From assembly GCF_018500185.1 (NCBI RefSeq), contig NZ_JAHBGI010000003.1:1-64000 (forward strand): a stretch of DNA of 64,000 nucleotides. The letters run 5' to 3'. Numbering within the stretch: position 1 is the first letter of the stretch; each line of letters opens with the position of its first letter. The notes under the pieces were generated by a model. The model had not been told where the DNA came from. It searched no databases and saw nothing but the letters and a program-made list of their open reading frames with translations. Positions 51,423 through 61,224 of the stretch are shown here, in pieces. Both the position numbers and the translations under genes were made by a program. The stretch comes from Litoribacter ruber (GTDB taxonomy: Bacteria; Bacteroidota; Bacteroidia; Cytophagales; Cyclobacteriaceae).

Positions 51423-53336
51423 TTATTGCTTAAGCTCCATTTTATCCAAAAAGCTGAAACGGGAAGCATTACTGATGTATTCAGGCACGATCTTTTTCAT
51501 ATGGCTTACCAAAGCGATGTCCGAGTTTTTGTCAAGCAACACTTTAAAGGCTTCCACTTTATTGACAATAGCCTCGAAGTTGACCTTTTTCACTTTGGCG
51601 ATCATGATCTTAGGATGATGGGTCTCGATCACTTTTTCAGAACTTGTCAAAAGTTCTTCATACAGCTTTTCCCCTTGCCGTAAACCAGAAAATTCGATTC
51701 CTATATCTTTCCAAAGCTTTTTCCCGCTGAGCTGTATCATTTTCTTCGCCAAGTCGAGGATTTTTATCGGCTCTCCCATATCAAACACGAAAACCTCTCC
51801 CCCATTCCCCATCACCCCGGCTTCAATGACCAGTTGACAGGCTTCAGGGATAGTCATGAAATACCGAGTGATGTTAGGATGAGTAACTGTCACTGGGCCT
51901 CCGTTTTTAATCTGGTTCTTGAATAGCGGGATTACTGAACCATTGGAACCCAAAACATTTCCAAACCGGGTAGTAACAAATCGCGTCCTTCTGTGATCAC
52001 CCGTATCAGCAATGGCGTCATTGAGTGCTTGAACATACATTTCAGCAATCCTTTTTGAAGCCCCCATCACATTGGTTGGGTTCACCGCCTTATCGGTGCT
52101 CACCATGACAAACTTTTCTACATGGTTGATCACTGCCAAGTCGGCCAGGGTACGGGTACCTAGTATATTGGCCTTGATAGCTTCTTCCGGGAATTCCTCC
52201 ATCATCGGCACATGCTTGTAGGCTGCGGCGTGATAGATAATCTGGGGCCTATACTTGCTGATAATGCGCGACATCCCTTTTCTTTTACGGATATCTGCTA
52301 GCAAAGGCACAAAGCTGATTTCTTTAGCAGAGGAGCACACTTCAGTATACAAAGTGTAAAGCGGGGATTCCGCTTGATCTACAAGCAAGATTTGTCTTGG
52401 ATTATACTTTTGCAGCTGTCTTATCAATTGACTTCCGATGGATCCCGCTGCGCCTGTTACCATAATCACCCTTCCTGCTATATCATTTTTGACCTGATCA
52501 TTGTCAAGACCAATTTCTTCACGGGAAAGAAGATCTTCAATTTTCACTTCCCTGATCTCATTAGACCCCAAAGAACCATTGATCCATTCTTTTACAGGTG
52601 GGATTATAGTGGCGTGGACATTTAGGCGGAGACATTCGTCAATTATTTGCCTTCTTCTGGTGGGGGAAAGTTCCTGTACTGAGATTACTAGCTCTCTGAT
52701 TTTGTACTTGGCCACTACAGAGGCAAGGATTTCCAAGCCCAAATAGATTTTTGCACCAGATAGAATTTTACCTGCCTTATTGGGGTCATCGTCCAAAAAT
52801 GCCACCACCCTCTTTTTCACCTGGTTGTCGTTGGCGTAAATCTCCTGGGCGAGTACACCGGCCTCTCCGGCCCCAAATACGGCCACAGGAATGATATCCT
52901 TGTTGCTGTGCTTGATGTACCCAAATAGCTCTTTGATGATCATGCGGTAAAAAAGCAAAGTCATCAGCGCGACACCTGCTGAAATAAGAAGAACTGCCGA
53001 TGACAAGATCCATTCCTGGCCGAGAAAATGAACAGCCGTAAAATTGGCCAAGGTGGCCAAAACGGATGTAATTACCACCATTTTTGCCAAGATAACCCCA
53101 TCCCTCAAACTGGTGTGGCGGATGATCCCCAAATAGCTTTTAGTGATGAGCATGGCTACCCACCCACTAATAAGAAAAAGCATCAATCCCGCTGGTATTG
53201 AATAGGCTTCCAATCCGGAAAAATCAAAATTGTAGCGGAGGGTGAAGCCAATGAATATCGCATATACCAGGATCAAACTATCAAAAAGTGCAACGGCCCA
53301 CCGGGGCAAGATGCTCACTCGACTTAAAAATTCCAT
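51423..53336 (-). CDS. CapD/WbpM-type nucleotide-sugar 4,6-dehydratase, membrane-bound
   Basis: 637 residues from ATG 53336 (MEFLSRVSILPRW). Four N-terminal membrane helices (~15-130), then a CoA-binding-like Rossmann domain (VAVFGAGEAGVLAQEI, ~145). The catalytic SDR domain follows, with VMVTGAAGSIGSQLIRQL (~295), YHAAAYKHVPMMEEFPEEAI and VSTDKAVNPTNVMGASKRIAEM, where the Lys is part of the active site. Such proteins convert UDP-GlcNAc to 4-keto-6-deoxy sugars used in capsules, O-antigens and glycoprotein glycans. Together with 40475-45154 this indicates surface glycan synthesis. Confidence 0.94.
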   Translation of the reverse strand: MEFLSRVSILPRWAVALFDSLILVYAIFIGFTLRYNFDFSGLEAYSIPAGLMLFLISGWVAMLITKSYLGIIRHTSLRDGVILAKMVVITSVLATLANFTAVHFLGQEWILSSAVLLISAGVALMTLLFYRMIIKELFGYIKHSNKDIIPVAVFGAGEAGVLAQEIYANDNQVKKRVVAFLDDDPNKAGKILSGAKIYLGLEILASVVAKYKIRELVISVQELSPTRRRQIIDECLRLNVHATIIPPVKEWINGSLGSNEIREVKIEDLLSREEIGLDNDQVKNDIAGRVIMVTGAAGSIGSQLIRQLQKYNPRQILLVDQAESPLYTLYTEVCSSAKEISFVPLLADIRKRKGMSRIISKYRPQIIYHAAAYKHVPMMEEFPEEAIKANILGTRTLADLAVINHVEKFVMVSTDKAVNPTNVMGASKRIAEMYVQALNDAIADTGDHRRTRFVTTRFGNVLGSNGSVIPLFKNQIKNGGPVTVTHPNITRYFMTIPEACQLVIEAGVMGNGGEVFVFDMGEPIKILDLAKKMIQLSGKKLWKDIGIEFSGLRQGEKLYEELLTSSEKVIETHHPKIMIAKVKKVNFEAIVNKVEAFKVLLDKNSDIALVSHMKKIVPEYISNASRFSFLDKMELKQ

Positions 53337-53542
53337 AGCCAAAATTGCAGTTGTTTAAAAAATACTTCTTTTTGTATTTCAAATATAAATAAAAAGATTT
53401 CATAAAAATAAGCTTTCTGGTTAAAAATTAAGGAGTTATGCCAAATTTTTCTTCAAAAAATGCAAGTATTGATTTAGATATAAATACCCAAAACCTTATA
53501 AATCAGCATTTTAAAGGATACCTATGAAATTTTTACAAATAC

Positions 53543-53570
53543 AAAAAAACCCCGCCATCTGGCGAGGTTT
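53543..53570 (-). terminator. Intrinsic terminator after the amylase gene
   Basis: On the minus strand, AAACCTCGCC-AGAT-GGCGGGGTTT stem followed by TTTTGTATTT, 20 bp beyond the stop at 53590. Confidence 0.85.
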
Positions 53571-53589
53571 ACTACTGGTATTCAACAAA

Positions 53590-55152
53590 TTACTTAATAA
53601 CAACACTTTCATAAGCTGCCAAGGATATTTTTCCATTCTTGACATCCACATTGCCGTGCTTATATACAACCTCGTAATCTTGGTCATCAAGGTCAAATTC
53701 CACTTCTGCATCTCCTATATTATGGAACACTTTATAGACTTCCCCATTATGATGCCTTTCATAACCCATCACCGTTTTATTCAACTCAAGGTCGGTCAAT
53801 TCAAGCGAGCCCAAAGTCAACACCCGGTCATTAGCCCTTAAAGAAGTAATCTCTTTATAAAAGTTAAACTTACTCTCAGGGTCATCCTTTTGTTTTGCCA
53901 AAGGAATTACCGTATCATCGGTACTAAATTTCGGCTCAATCCACGTGGCTCGACCGGTGTCATTTTCCTCCACATCCCATAAAAAAGGTTCTCGGATGTG
54001 CTCATCAGGCTTTTCTCCCAGCATGCCTATTTCCTCCCCATAATACAAATAGGGTGCTCCTGGCATTGTCATTAGAATCACGATCGCCTGACGGGCTTTA
54101 GCCTCGTTTCCTTTCAGACTACTTAAAAGCCTAGGCTGATCATGATTTGAAGAGAAAGTGGCGTCGATAAAATCATCCGTAATGTCAAAATAATAGTCTA
54201 GGATCTCTTTTTGCCTTTGTGCCAAAAGCATCCCTTCCCCTTTCTCAAAAGACTCCAGAAGGGTATAATGGAAATCAAAGTTAAATAGTGCCGGCAAGCC
54301 CGGAAGATACGGAGCCACCACTTCTTTCATGTCATACACCTCTCCTACCAAATACACATCTGGCTTGATCTTTTCCATTTCTTCTCTGAACTCCACCCAA
54401 AAGGCATGGTTATCTTCTGGTCTGTCATCAGGATAGATGTGTTTGGCCGCATCTAGTCTAAATCCGTCTACACCCATTTCCTCCAGCCAAAAGCGGCCGA
54501 TTTCATAAATTTCTTCCCTTACCTTCGGATTGTCAAAATTCAGATCCGGCATATTTCCGGTGAAAAAACCATAATAAAACTCATCACCATGTCCTGGATC
54601 ATGCCACTGACGGATATTATCACTATCCAGCGTAGTTTGCTTTTTATTGATGTGGTCAGCGATGGTATCTTTTCCAGCCCACACGTAATAATCTCGAAAA
54701 GGATTATCGGGGCCTTTTTTGGCTTCCAAAAACCAAGGATGTTCGCTACTAGTATGATTGATGATCATATCGATCACAATCCTGATGTCCTTTCTGTGGG
54801 CCTCCTCAATCAGTTTTTTGAAATCCTCTAAGGTACCGTAATCCGGGTGGATCTCTTTATAATCAGTCACATCATATTTGTGATAACTTGGGGAAGGCAT
54901 GATGGGCATAAACCAAATAGCATTGGCATTTAGGTCTTTAACGTGGTCAAGCTTCTTTGTTACGCCATTGATATCCCCGATTCCGTCTCCATCTGTATCG
55001 TAAAAAGACTGGACAAATATCTCATAGGTGATCCCAGCCTTTGGCCAATGGTCATCTTTGACCTCATTTCCAGAAACTACATCCGGGGTTGGAGCACATC
55101 CAACTGAGGCAATAAAAAAAGGTAAGAGGAATACTGAATAAAGTTTGCGCAT
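53590..55152 (-). CDS. GH13 alpha-amylase-family glycosidase, lipoprotein
   Basis: 520 residues from ATG 55152 (MRKLYSVFLLPFFIASVGCAPT). A lipobox FIASVGC suggests anchoring in a membrane after export. The GH13 regions are clear: FYDTDGDGIGDINGVTKKLD (calcium-site text), IVIDMIINHTSSEHPWF (region I), GFRLDAAKHIYPD (region II with the catalytic nucleophile Asp), LVGEVYD (acid/base Glu), and FSSNHDQPR (region IV). The shape resembles oligo-1,6-glucosidase/neopullulanase-like amylases that cut alpha-glucans outside the cytoplasm. Confidence 0.95.
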   Translation of the reverse strand: MRKLYSVFLLPFFIASVGCAPTPDVVSGNEVKDDHWPKAGITYEIFVQSFYDTDGDGIGDINGVTKKLDHVKDLNANAIWFMPIMPSPSYHKYDVTDYKEIHPDYGTLEDFKKLIEEAHRKDIRIVIDMIINHTSSEHPWFLEAKKGPDNPFRDYYVWAGKDTIADHINKKQTTLDSDNIRQWHDPGHGDEFYYGFFTGNMPDLNFDNPKVREEIYEIGRFWLEEMGVDGFRLDAAKHIYPDDRPEDNHAFWVEFREEMEKIKPDVYLVGEVYDMKEVVAPYLPGLPALFNFDFHYTLLESFEKGEGMLLAQRQKEILDYYFDITDDFIDATFSSNHDQPRLLSSLKGNEAKARQAIVILMTMPGAPYLYYGEEIGMLGEKPDEHIREPFLWDVEENDTGRATWIEPKFSTDDTVIPLAKQKDDPESKFNFYKEITSLRANDRVLTLGSLELTDLELNKTVMGYERHHNGEVYKVFHNIGDAEVEFDLDDQDYEVVYKHGNVDVKNGKISLAAYESVVIK

Positions 55153-55171
55153 AGGTTTAATTGTTAAAAAC

Positions 55172-55214
55172 ATAGTCCACCTTTCAAGCTGAAGCAACTT
55201 GAAAGGTGGACTAT
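55172..55214 (-). terminator. Intrinsic terminator after fbaA
   Basis: A perfect 17-bp stem (ATAGTCCACCTTTCAAG pairing with CTTGAAAGGTGGACTAT) with a 9-nt loop, followed on the minus strand by GTTTTTAAC. It sits 22 bp after the fbaA stop and just before the amylase start. Confidence 0.9.
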
Positions 55215-55235
55215 CAGGTTTGGATTATTGAGATA

Positions 55236-56297
55236 TTAATTTCTGTCAATACAGTTAAGCATATCAAAAGCCTGTTCAAGTCTCTTCACGAAGTTCTCTT
55301 CGCCTTTTCTCAACCATGCTCTTGGATCATAATACTTTTTGTTTGGCTTGTCGTCTCCATCAGGATTGCCCAACTGGGTCTGAAGATAACCTTCATTGGA
55401 TTGGTAATACTTCAGCACACCTTCCCAGAATGCCCATTGCATGTCTGTATCGATGTTCATTTTAATGGAACCGTAACTATTTGCCTCACGGATTTCCTCC
55501 ACAGAGGAACCAGAACCGCCATGGAATACAAAGCTTACCGGCTTGCCGGAAGTGCCAAATTTCTCGTTGATATAATCTTGGCTATTTTTTAAGATTATTG
55601 GTTCAAGGCTTACGTTGCCCGGCTTGTAAACACCATGTACATTACCAAATGCAGCAGCTACGGTGAAGCTGTCACCAACTTTTTTCAGTTGCTCATAGGC
55701 AAAGGCCACTTCCTCAGGCTGGGTATAAAGCTTGGAGCTGTCCACGTCGGTATTGTCCACCCCGTCTTCTTCTCCACCCGTCACACCAAGTTCGATCTCG
55801 ATGCCCATTTCGATTTTAGCAAACTCCTTGAAATACTTTACCGAAGTCTCAATGTTTTCCTCCAAAGTCTCTTCAGAAAGGTCAAGCATATGGGAGCTGA
55901 AAAGAGGCTTTTTGAATGCCTTATAGTATTCTTGGCCTTCCTTAAGCATTCCGTCAATCCAAGGTAGAAGCTTTTTGGCCGCATGGTCGGTATGTAAAAC
56001 CACAGGAACTCCATAGGCTTCGGCCATTTTATGAACATGCATGGCTCCCGATACAGCACCGACTACAGAAGCCTGTTGCTGATCGTTTGGAAGGCCTTTA
56101 CCAGCAAAAAACTGAGCACCACCATTTGAGAATTGAATCATAACTGGAGAATTCACCTTTTTGGCTGTCTCCAGTACCGCGTTGACAGTACTTGTATTGA
56201 TTACGTTCACCGCAGGCATTGCAAATTCATTTTCTTTGGCATAAGCCAAAAGATCTTGAAGCTCTTGGCCGTACTTAACTCCTGGTTTGAATTTCAT
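55236..56297 (-). CDS. fbaA: Class II fructose-bisphosphate aldolase
   Basis: 353 residues, class IIA length. FAMPAVNVINTSTVNAVLE (start), VVLHTDHAAKKLLPWIDGML (zinc ligand His and catalytic Asp-His), GIEIELGVTGGEEDGVDN, FGNVHGVYKPG (zinc His), and FHGGSGSSVEEIREA (phosphate binding) are all present, close to E. coli FbaA. It makes or cleaves fructose-1,6-bisphosphate in glycolysis and gluconeogenesis. Confidence 0.96.
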   Translation of the reverse strand: MKFKPGVKYGQELQDLLAYAKENEFAMPAVNVINTSTVNAVLETAKKVNSPVMIQFSNGGAQFFAGKGLPNDQQQASVVGAVSGAMHVHKMAEAYGVPVVLHTDHAAKKLLPWIDGMLKEGQEYYKAFKKPLFSSHMLDLSEETLEENIETSVKYFKEFAKIEMGIEIELGVTGGEEDGVDNTDVDSSKLYTQPEEVAFAYEQLKKVGDSFTVAAAFGNVHGVYKPGNVSLEPIILKNSQDYINEKFGTSGKPVSFVFHGGSGSSVEEIREANSYGSIKMNIDTDMQWAFWEGVLKYYQSNEGYLQTQLGNPDGDDKPNKKYYDPRAWLRKGEENFVKRLEQAFDMLNCIDRN

Positions 56298-56710
56298 AGG
56301 TATTGTTTAGTTTAAAATTTAAATTTCATCTCACCACTCCATGTGAAAATAAGGTTGGCATGGAGGGTTATTCAAAGATAAAAACAAGGAGTTTAAAATC
56401 ACTGAAAACAAGGATTTATTTGAATTGGGAATGCTTCTAAGCTATAATCCCAAAACAACCTCCCAATAGTCTTAAAGGATAATTTGCTGGTAAATAACAC
56501 CAAAACCCTCGAATTAAAGAAAATGCCCCTAAATTATTTGAACATCAGTTGAAAACACGCTTCTTTCTATAAATCAAGGAATTATAAGTAGCACAGTGGA
56601 TTGGTAGAAAAAATTTTATTTATTTTTTTAAAACTATTTGTTGGTGATTTAAAAAAACTAAACTACATTTCCCATAGGTAATATTTTAACTAACATAACC
56701 AAAGACAAAA
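56298..56710. other. Intergenic region between divergent fbaA and the Hc1-like gene
   Basis: 413 bp, strongly A/T-rich towards the right. A 7-bp inverted repeat CTCCATG/CATGGAG lies at 56337-56365, 40 bp before fbaA. A candidate promoter for the Hc1-like gene is at 56641-56671. No ORF or RNA recognised. Confidence 0.5.
56641..56671 (+). promoter_or_regulatory. Candidate Bacteroidota-type promoter for the Hc1-like gene
   Basis: A TTG element (56641-56643) and TACATTTC (56664-56671), close to TAnnTTTG, are 20 bp apart. Transcription would start near 56678, about 33 nt before the ATG. Confidence 0.35.
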
Positions 56711-56890
56711 ATGAGTAGATTTGAAGAAGTTAAAAATTTGATCTCAGGTCTGGAAGATGACTTCCATAAGTTTTATGACAAAGGCAACAAAGCTGCCGGG
56801 ACCAGAGTAAGAAACGGTATGAACGAAGCTAAGAAGCTTGCTCAGGAAATCCGTAAAGAGATCACTGATATCAAAAACTCAGGAAAATAA
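56711..56890 (+). CDS. Histone H1-like protein, Hc1 family
   Basis: 59 residues starting MSRFEEVKNLISGLEDDFHK and ending ITDIKNSGK. The middle, FYDKGNKAAGTRVRNGMNEA, is the conserved core of the small Bacteroidota proteins annotated as histone H1-like (Hc1, Pfam PF07432), which bind DNA and help organise the nucleoid. ATG at 56711, stop at 56888-56890. Helical and lysine-rich, without the long basic tail of chlamydial Hc1. Encoded alone, and easily missed because of its length. Confidence 0.88.
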   Translation: MSRFEEVKNLISGLEDDFHKFYDKGNKAAGTRVRNGMNEAKKLAQEIRKEITDIKNSGK

Positions 56891-56923
56891 TTCCGAATCC
56901 AATAGGAGTAGACAACCCCGGCC

Positions 56924-58945
56924 TTACTTGGCAGGGGTTGTTTTTTTTGGTCTATAAAATTTTTGGATCCGGACCGCATTAAGAATGGCCAGCAGGGCCA
57001 CCCCTACATCGGCAAAGACAGCCTCCCAGAGTGAGGCAATTCCCATACCTCCAAGTATTAACACCAAGGCCTTAACTCCGAATGCCAAACCTATATTTTT
57101 CCAAACAATCTCCCTGGTCTTTCTTCCAATCTGGATCGCCAAGGGTATTTTGAGCAATCTATCATCCTGCAGCACCACATCGGCGGTTTCGATAGCCGCA
57201 TCAGTACCCATTCCCCCCATAGCAATCCCAACATCAGCAAGTGCCAAGGCAGGTGCATCGTTGATGCCATCTCCCACAAAGGCTATTTTCGAAGAAGTGC
57301 TTTTCAATTCCTCCAGCTTTTTCAATTTTTCCTCGGGAAGGAGCTCGCCGTGAAAATCACTCAGACCAAGTTTGGTAGCCACCTTTTCCGCTACACTGCT
57401 TCTATCACCGGAAAGCATTGCCAGCCTTTTAGCTCCTAGCTTCTTCAATTGCCCAACCATTTGCCTAGCATCAGGCTTTATTTCATCTTCAAACGTAAAG
57501 TGTCCCTGATACTTTCCATCCATAGCAATTGCAATTAAGGTTGAGGGGTGGTTTTTCAAGGCAGCGGGGTACTCTATGTTATGCTTATCAAGCAGGTTAA
57601 TATTTCCAGCTAAAAGCAACTTTTCCTCTGTGAAGGCAGAAAGACCCATACCTGCATGTTCTCTGATTTCTTCCAATTTTGTTGTCGAATCAATTTCTGA
57701 AAAGCGTTCTGCTATAGCCTTGGCCACCGGATGGGTAGAGGCCATTTCCAGTGCTACTACCTTTTCAATGACATTAGGATCTATATCAGTCGGTGAAATC
57801 CCAGTCAACCTCAATTTTCCCTCTGTCAAGGTTCCTGTTTTATCAAACACGATGGTGTCAACCTTTGCCAACACATCCAGATAATTGGCGCCCTTAAAAA
57901 GAATCCCGTTTTGGGCTCCTGCACCTAATCCTCCAAAGTAGCCTAAGGGGATGGAAATCACCAAAGCACAGGGGCAGGAAATCACCAAAAACACCAAAGC
58001 CCTATACAGCCATTCCTGAAAATCGTATTCTGCAACAATCAGCATCGGCACCAACAATAGCCCAAGCGCCAGAAAAACCACTATGGGCGTATAAACCTTG
58101 GCAAATTTACTGATGAACTTTTGGGTGGTGGCTTTTCTGGATCCAGCCTGCTCAACCAAATACAAAATCCTGGACAAGGCACTATCCTCAAAGCGGGAGG
58201 CGACCTGAAGCTCAATCAGCCCACTTAGGTTGATCATACCTGAAAGCACCTTATCACCTTTTTCATAAACACGTGGCACCGATTCCCCGGTGAGAGCTGC
58301 CGTGTTAAACTCTGCTGGTCCAGAGAGAAGCGCGCCATCCAAAACCACCTTTTCCCCAGCCTTGACCTGAATTACCTCCCCTATTTTGACCTGTTTGGGA
58401 TCAATCGCCCGAAAAACCCCGTTACGCTTGACAAAAGCTTTATCAGGCCGGGCATCAATTAGGTTTTTGATACTGTTTTTAGACCTTTTCACTGCCAAGG
58501 CCTGGAAATGCTCCCCAATAGTATAAAACAGCATCACGGCTACCCCTTCGGCATACTCTCCCAGATAAAAAGCTCCAAAGGTGGCGATGGTCATCAAAAA
58601 GAATTCATTGAATATGGAACCCTTTACCAAGTTCCTCACCGCAGGTCCCACAACTTGGTAGGCCACCAAAACATATGCGACGGCAAACCATAAAAATCTC
58701 GGTACTCCCTCAAACCAGCTGGAATCAAAAAAATCAAAACCGATACCTAATGCCAGCAAAATAAAACTCACTCCCGCCTGCCAATACAATTTCCAATCGA
58801 AGGTGGAACCTTCGATGGAGGCATGGGTACTACAGGCATGGGAATCGCACCCACAGCCTTCAGCATCCAAAAATGAAGCTGACGGCTGCGCCTTTTCGGT
58901 TGCTTCCAAAGTATCTGTTTGTTCAGTGGAGTCTTTCATTCGCAT
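56924..58945 (-). CDS. zntA: Zn/Cd/Pb-type P-type ATPase (ZntA-like)
   Basis: About 673 residues from ATG 58945 (MRMKDSTEQTDTLEATE); an ATG at 58939 is as plausible. The frame opens further upstream with a GTG at 59017 that would add a Cys-rich NCCACGNW segment. The N-terminus has no HMA domain but a Cys/His-rich stretch GCGCDSHACSTH. AALTGESVP (actuator), VISCPCALVISIPLGYFGGL (ion motif of the Zn/Cd group), DKTGTLTEG (phosphorylation) and GDGINDAPALALADVG follow. Expected to pump Zn, Cd or Pb out of the cytoplasm. Divergent from the plug-domain gene. Confidence 0.92.
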   Translation of the reverse strand: MRMKDSTEQTDTLEATEKAQPSASFLDAEGCGCDSHACSTHASIEGSTFDWKLYWQAGVSFILLALGIGFDFFDSSWFEGVPRFLWFAVAYVLVAYQVVGPAVRNLVKGSIFNEFFLMTIATFGAFYLGEYAEGVAVMLFYTIGEHFQALAVKRSKNSIKNLIDARPDKAFVKRNGVFRAIDPKQVKIGEVIQVKAGEKVVLDGALLSGPAEFNTAALTGESVPRVYEKGDKVLSGMINLSGLIELQVASRFEDSALSRILYLVEQAGSRKATTQKFISKFAKVYTPIVVFLALGLLLVPMLIVAEYDFQEWLYRALVFLVISCPCALVISIPLGYFGGLGAGAQNGILFKGANYLDVLAKVDTIVFDKTGTLTEGKLRLTGISPTDIDPNVIEKVVALEMASTHPVAKAIAERFSEIDSTTKLEEIREHAGMGLSAFTEEKLLLAGNINLLDKHNIEYPAALKNHPSTLIAIAMDGKYQGHFTFEDEIKPDARQMVGQLKKLGAKRLAMLSGDRSSVAEKVATKLGLSDFHGELLPEEKLKKLEELKSTSSKIAFVGDGINDAPALALADVGIAMGGMGTDAAIETADVVLQDDRLLKIPLAIQIGRKTREIVWKNIGLAFGVKALVLILGGMGIASLWEAVFADVGVALLAILNAVRIQKFYRPKKTTPAK

Positions 58946-59100
58946 ATATGCTTTTGGGAAAGTTAGCCAATTACCGCATGCACAGCAATTGCATATCTCT
59001 GTATTTCCCTCTAACACGCCTGGGGCAGGATTTATTCCCTATAAAATCTTTTTGGTTATATTAACGTATTGATTAAGAGACCCAAATTCCTTAACCACAC

Positions 59101-61224
59101 ATGCGAAACCTGCTCATTCTATTCTGTCTGATTGCTTTACTAATTCCGCCACTTTCAGCACAAGACAAAACCAGCAAGATTAAAGAAAACCTGAAAATCT
59201 ACAGGGAGAGCTTTACACCCGAGAAAATCTATCTGCACCTGGACAAATCCCATTTTTTGGGTGGAGAGATAATTTGGCTAAAAGCTTATGTGCTAAGAGC
59301 GTCGGATCTAAAGGCTACTGAGCGGAGTGGTGTATTGTATGTGGATTTATTGGATGATGAAGGCTCAGCGGTGGAAAAGCTCACCTTGCCTGTTTTCGAA
59401 GGGGAGTCCTATGGAGATATCACCCTGCCCGATGATTTGGAAGCAGGGACCTATAAACTGACTGCCTATACCAGGTGGATGAGAAACTTTGGCGAGGAGA
59501 CATTTTTCCAAAAGGAAATCCAAGTTCTTGCAGAAGGCTCTGAAATCCCTACCGAAAATGCTTCATCTAGTATCCCAATTGATGAACACGATTCCCCACT
59601 TTCTATACAAGTACAGGAAGATGCTGTCCTTGTAACCCATGATCTTCCAGAAACTACTGAGCTTATACTGATGGCTTTTTTGGGAGATAAAATGATTTTT
59701 GATCAGACTTTAGAGGAAAATATGACTTCCGTAGAAATCCCTAGAGAGGATTTTCAAACAGGCATTTCAAAGTTTGTATTGGTCAATCCGGATGGAGACA
59801 AAGTAGCAGAAAGGCTATTTTTCGTAAATCAAGAATTCACCCCAACCATCTCGGTCAACCTTGAAAAAGAAAGCTATGACGTGCGGGAAGAAGTTACCTT
59901 ATCCATATCGGCATTGGGTTTGGACGAAGGAAATATTGCCAAACTTTCTCTGTCCGTGACGGCTGACAACTTTGTTCCTTACCAACCCGAGCAAGAAAAT
60001 ATTTTAAGCTATTTGTATATCAACTCTGAAATTGAAAACCCACTCCTAAATGCGGGGGCATTTTTCAACGGAGAAGATGACAAGAAGATTGAATTGTTGA
60101 ATGAGGCCTTGAGCCAGGCTAAATTTAAACGCTATAGCCTGGATGACTTAGCAAGTGCCAAGTTTCCCGCGATTCGGTACGGCAATGAGCAGGAAATCAA
60201 CATCAGAGGTCAATTGTTAAAAAACGGAAAACCTGTCAACAACGGAGAAGCTTTGCTGTGGCTGAAGGACCGCTTTCAGACTTTTGTCAGTACCAACACA
60301 GATGAGGAGGGCTATTTCGCTTTCCGAGGCTTCTATTATACCGGAGAAATCCCCGTAGTGGTGCAAGGGGGCGACCACCGTGGGAGAAGGGAGCAGGTGG
60401 AAGTGATTATGGGGGAAGAGGAGTACACCCCACCCCTTCTTTCCAATAGAATCAAGACAATTGGTCAGCCTCCGCGGGATTATGCCGCCACAGTTTTGGA
60501 TCAATTCCGCCGTACGGAGGCCGAAGTTGGGGCGATGGAACTGGGAGAGTTGCTTTTGGATGAAATTGTAGTGGAAGGAAGGGCTGAAATTCATAAACCC
60601 TTTAGGCTTCATACCCAACCGGATATGGTGCTGTTCCGCAAGCAACTTCCTGTGGCCCCCTCAGGAAATATTCTCGAGGTCCTTCAAGGAAGAGTGGCTG
60701 GCTTGCAGGTTATAAGAAGGGGCATGAATGAGTTTACAGCCACCATTCGGGGTCAAGGCACTCCTTTATATTTGTTGGATGGCATGCCAATCCCTGAGAA
60801 TACCCTTCAGATGATCAATCCCTTTGATATCAGCAGGATTGAAATCATCAGGAGACCCTCAGCTGCCGGGATTTATGGGGGAAGAGGTGGCGGAGGGGTG
60901 ATAGCGATGTTTACAGATATCGGATATGAGGAGGAAATAGATATTCAGGGAGGCAAGCATATTGTCGTACATAGAGCTCAAGGGTTTTCGAGAACCAGAA
61001 ACTTCTATTCACCCACCCATGAGGACATGGACTATTATGACCTGCCTGACCTGCGAAGTACCCTCTATTGGAATCCCATTATACACCTGAGTAATGAAGG
61101 AGGAAAAACCTTTAATTTCTTCACTGCTGATACCCCAGGCACATATAGGGTAATAATCGAAGGAATTACCACAGAAGGACAGGCTTTAAGAGAGGTGGTC
61201 ACCTTTGAAGTCGGTTCCGATTAA
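59101..61224 (+). CDS. Exported protein with TonB-plug domain but no barrel
   Basis: 707 residues. Signal peptide 1-20 (ending PPLSAQ). Residues ~38-140 (PEKIYLHLDKSHFLGGEIIWLKAYVL...GDITLPDDLEAGTYKLTAYT) resemble the MG2 domain of alpha-2-macroglobulin-like proteins. A carboxypeptidase-regulatory-like segment (GQLLKNGKPVNNGEALLWLK) sits near 375. A TonB-plug domain (ILEVLQGRVAGLQVIRRG...GTPLYLLDGMPI...RIEIIRRPSAAGIYGGRGGGG, ~520-605) follows. After it there are only ~100 residues, too few for an outer-membrane barrel. Members of this Bacteroidota family may bind partner proteins at the outer membrane; the role is unknown. Confidence 0.9.
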   Translation: MRNLLILFCLIALLIPPLSAQDKTSKIKENLKIYRESFTPEKIYLHLDKSHFLGGEIIWLKAYVLRASDLKATERSGVLYVDLLDDEGSAVEKLTLPVFEGESYGDITLPDDLEAGTYKLTAYTRWMRNFGEETFFQKEIQVLAEGSEIPTENASSSIPIDEHDSPLSIQVQEDAVLVTHDLPETTELILMAFLGDKMIFDQTLEENMTSVEIPREDFQTGISKFVLVNPDGDKVAERLFFVNQEFTPTISVNLEKESYDVREEVTLSISALGLDEGNIAKLSLSVTADNFVPYQPEQENILSYLYINSEIENPLLNAGAFFNGEDDKKIELLNEALSQAKFKRYSLDDLASAKFPAIRYGNEQEINIRGQLLKNGKPVNNGEALLWLKDRFQTFVSTNTDEEGYFAFRGFYYTGEIPVVVQGGDHRGRREQVEVIMGEEEYTPPLLSNRIKTIGQPPRDYAATVLDQFRRTEAEVGAMELGELLLDEIVVEGRAEIHKPFRLHTQPDMVLFRKQLPVAPSGNILEVLQGRVAGLQVIRRGMNEFTATIRGQGTPLYLLDGMPIPENTLQMINPFDISRIEIIRRPSAAGIYGGRGGGGVIAMFTDIGYEEEIDIQGGKHIVVHRAQGFSRTRNFYSPTHEDMDYYDLPDLRSTLYWNPIIHLSNEGGKTFNFFTADTPGTYRVIIEGITTEGQALREVVTFEVGSD

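Noticed and set aside
58946-59017. Extended ZntA N-terminus starting at GTG 59017
   Set aside because: The extra segment contains NCCACGNW, which could bind metal, but the GTG start and ATG options at 58945/58939 make the extension unsafe. It remains possible.
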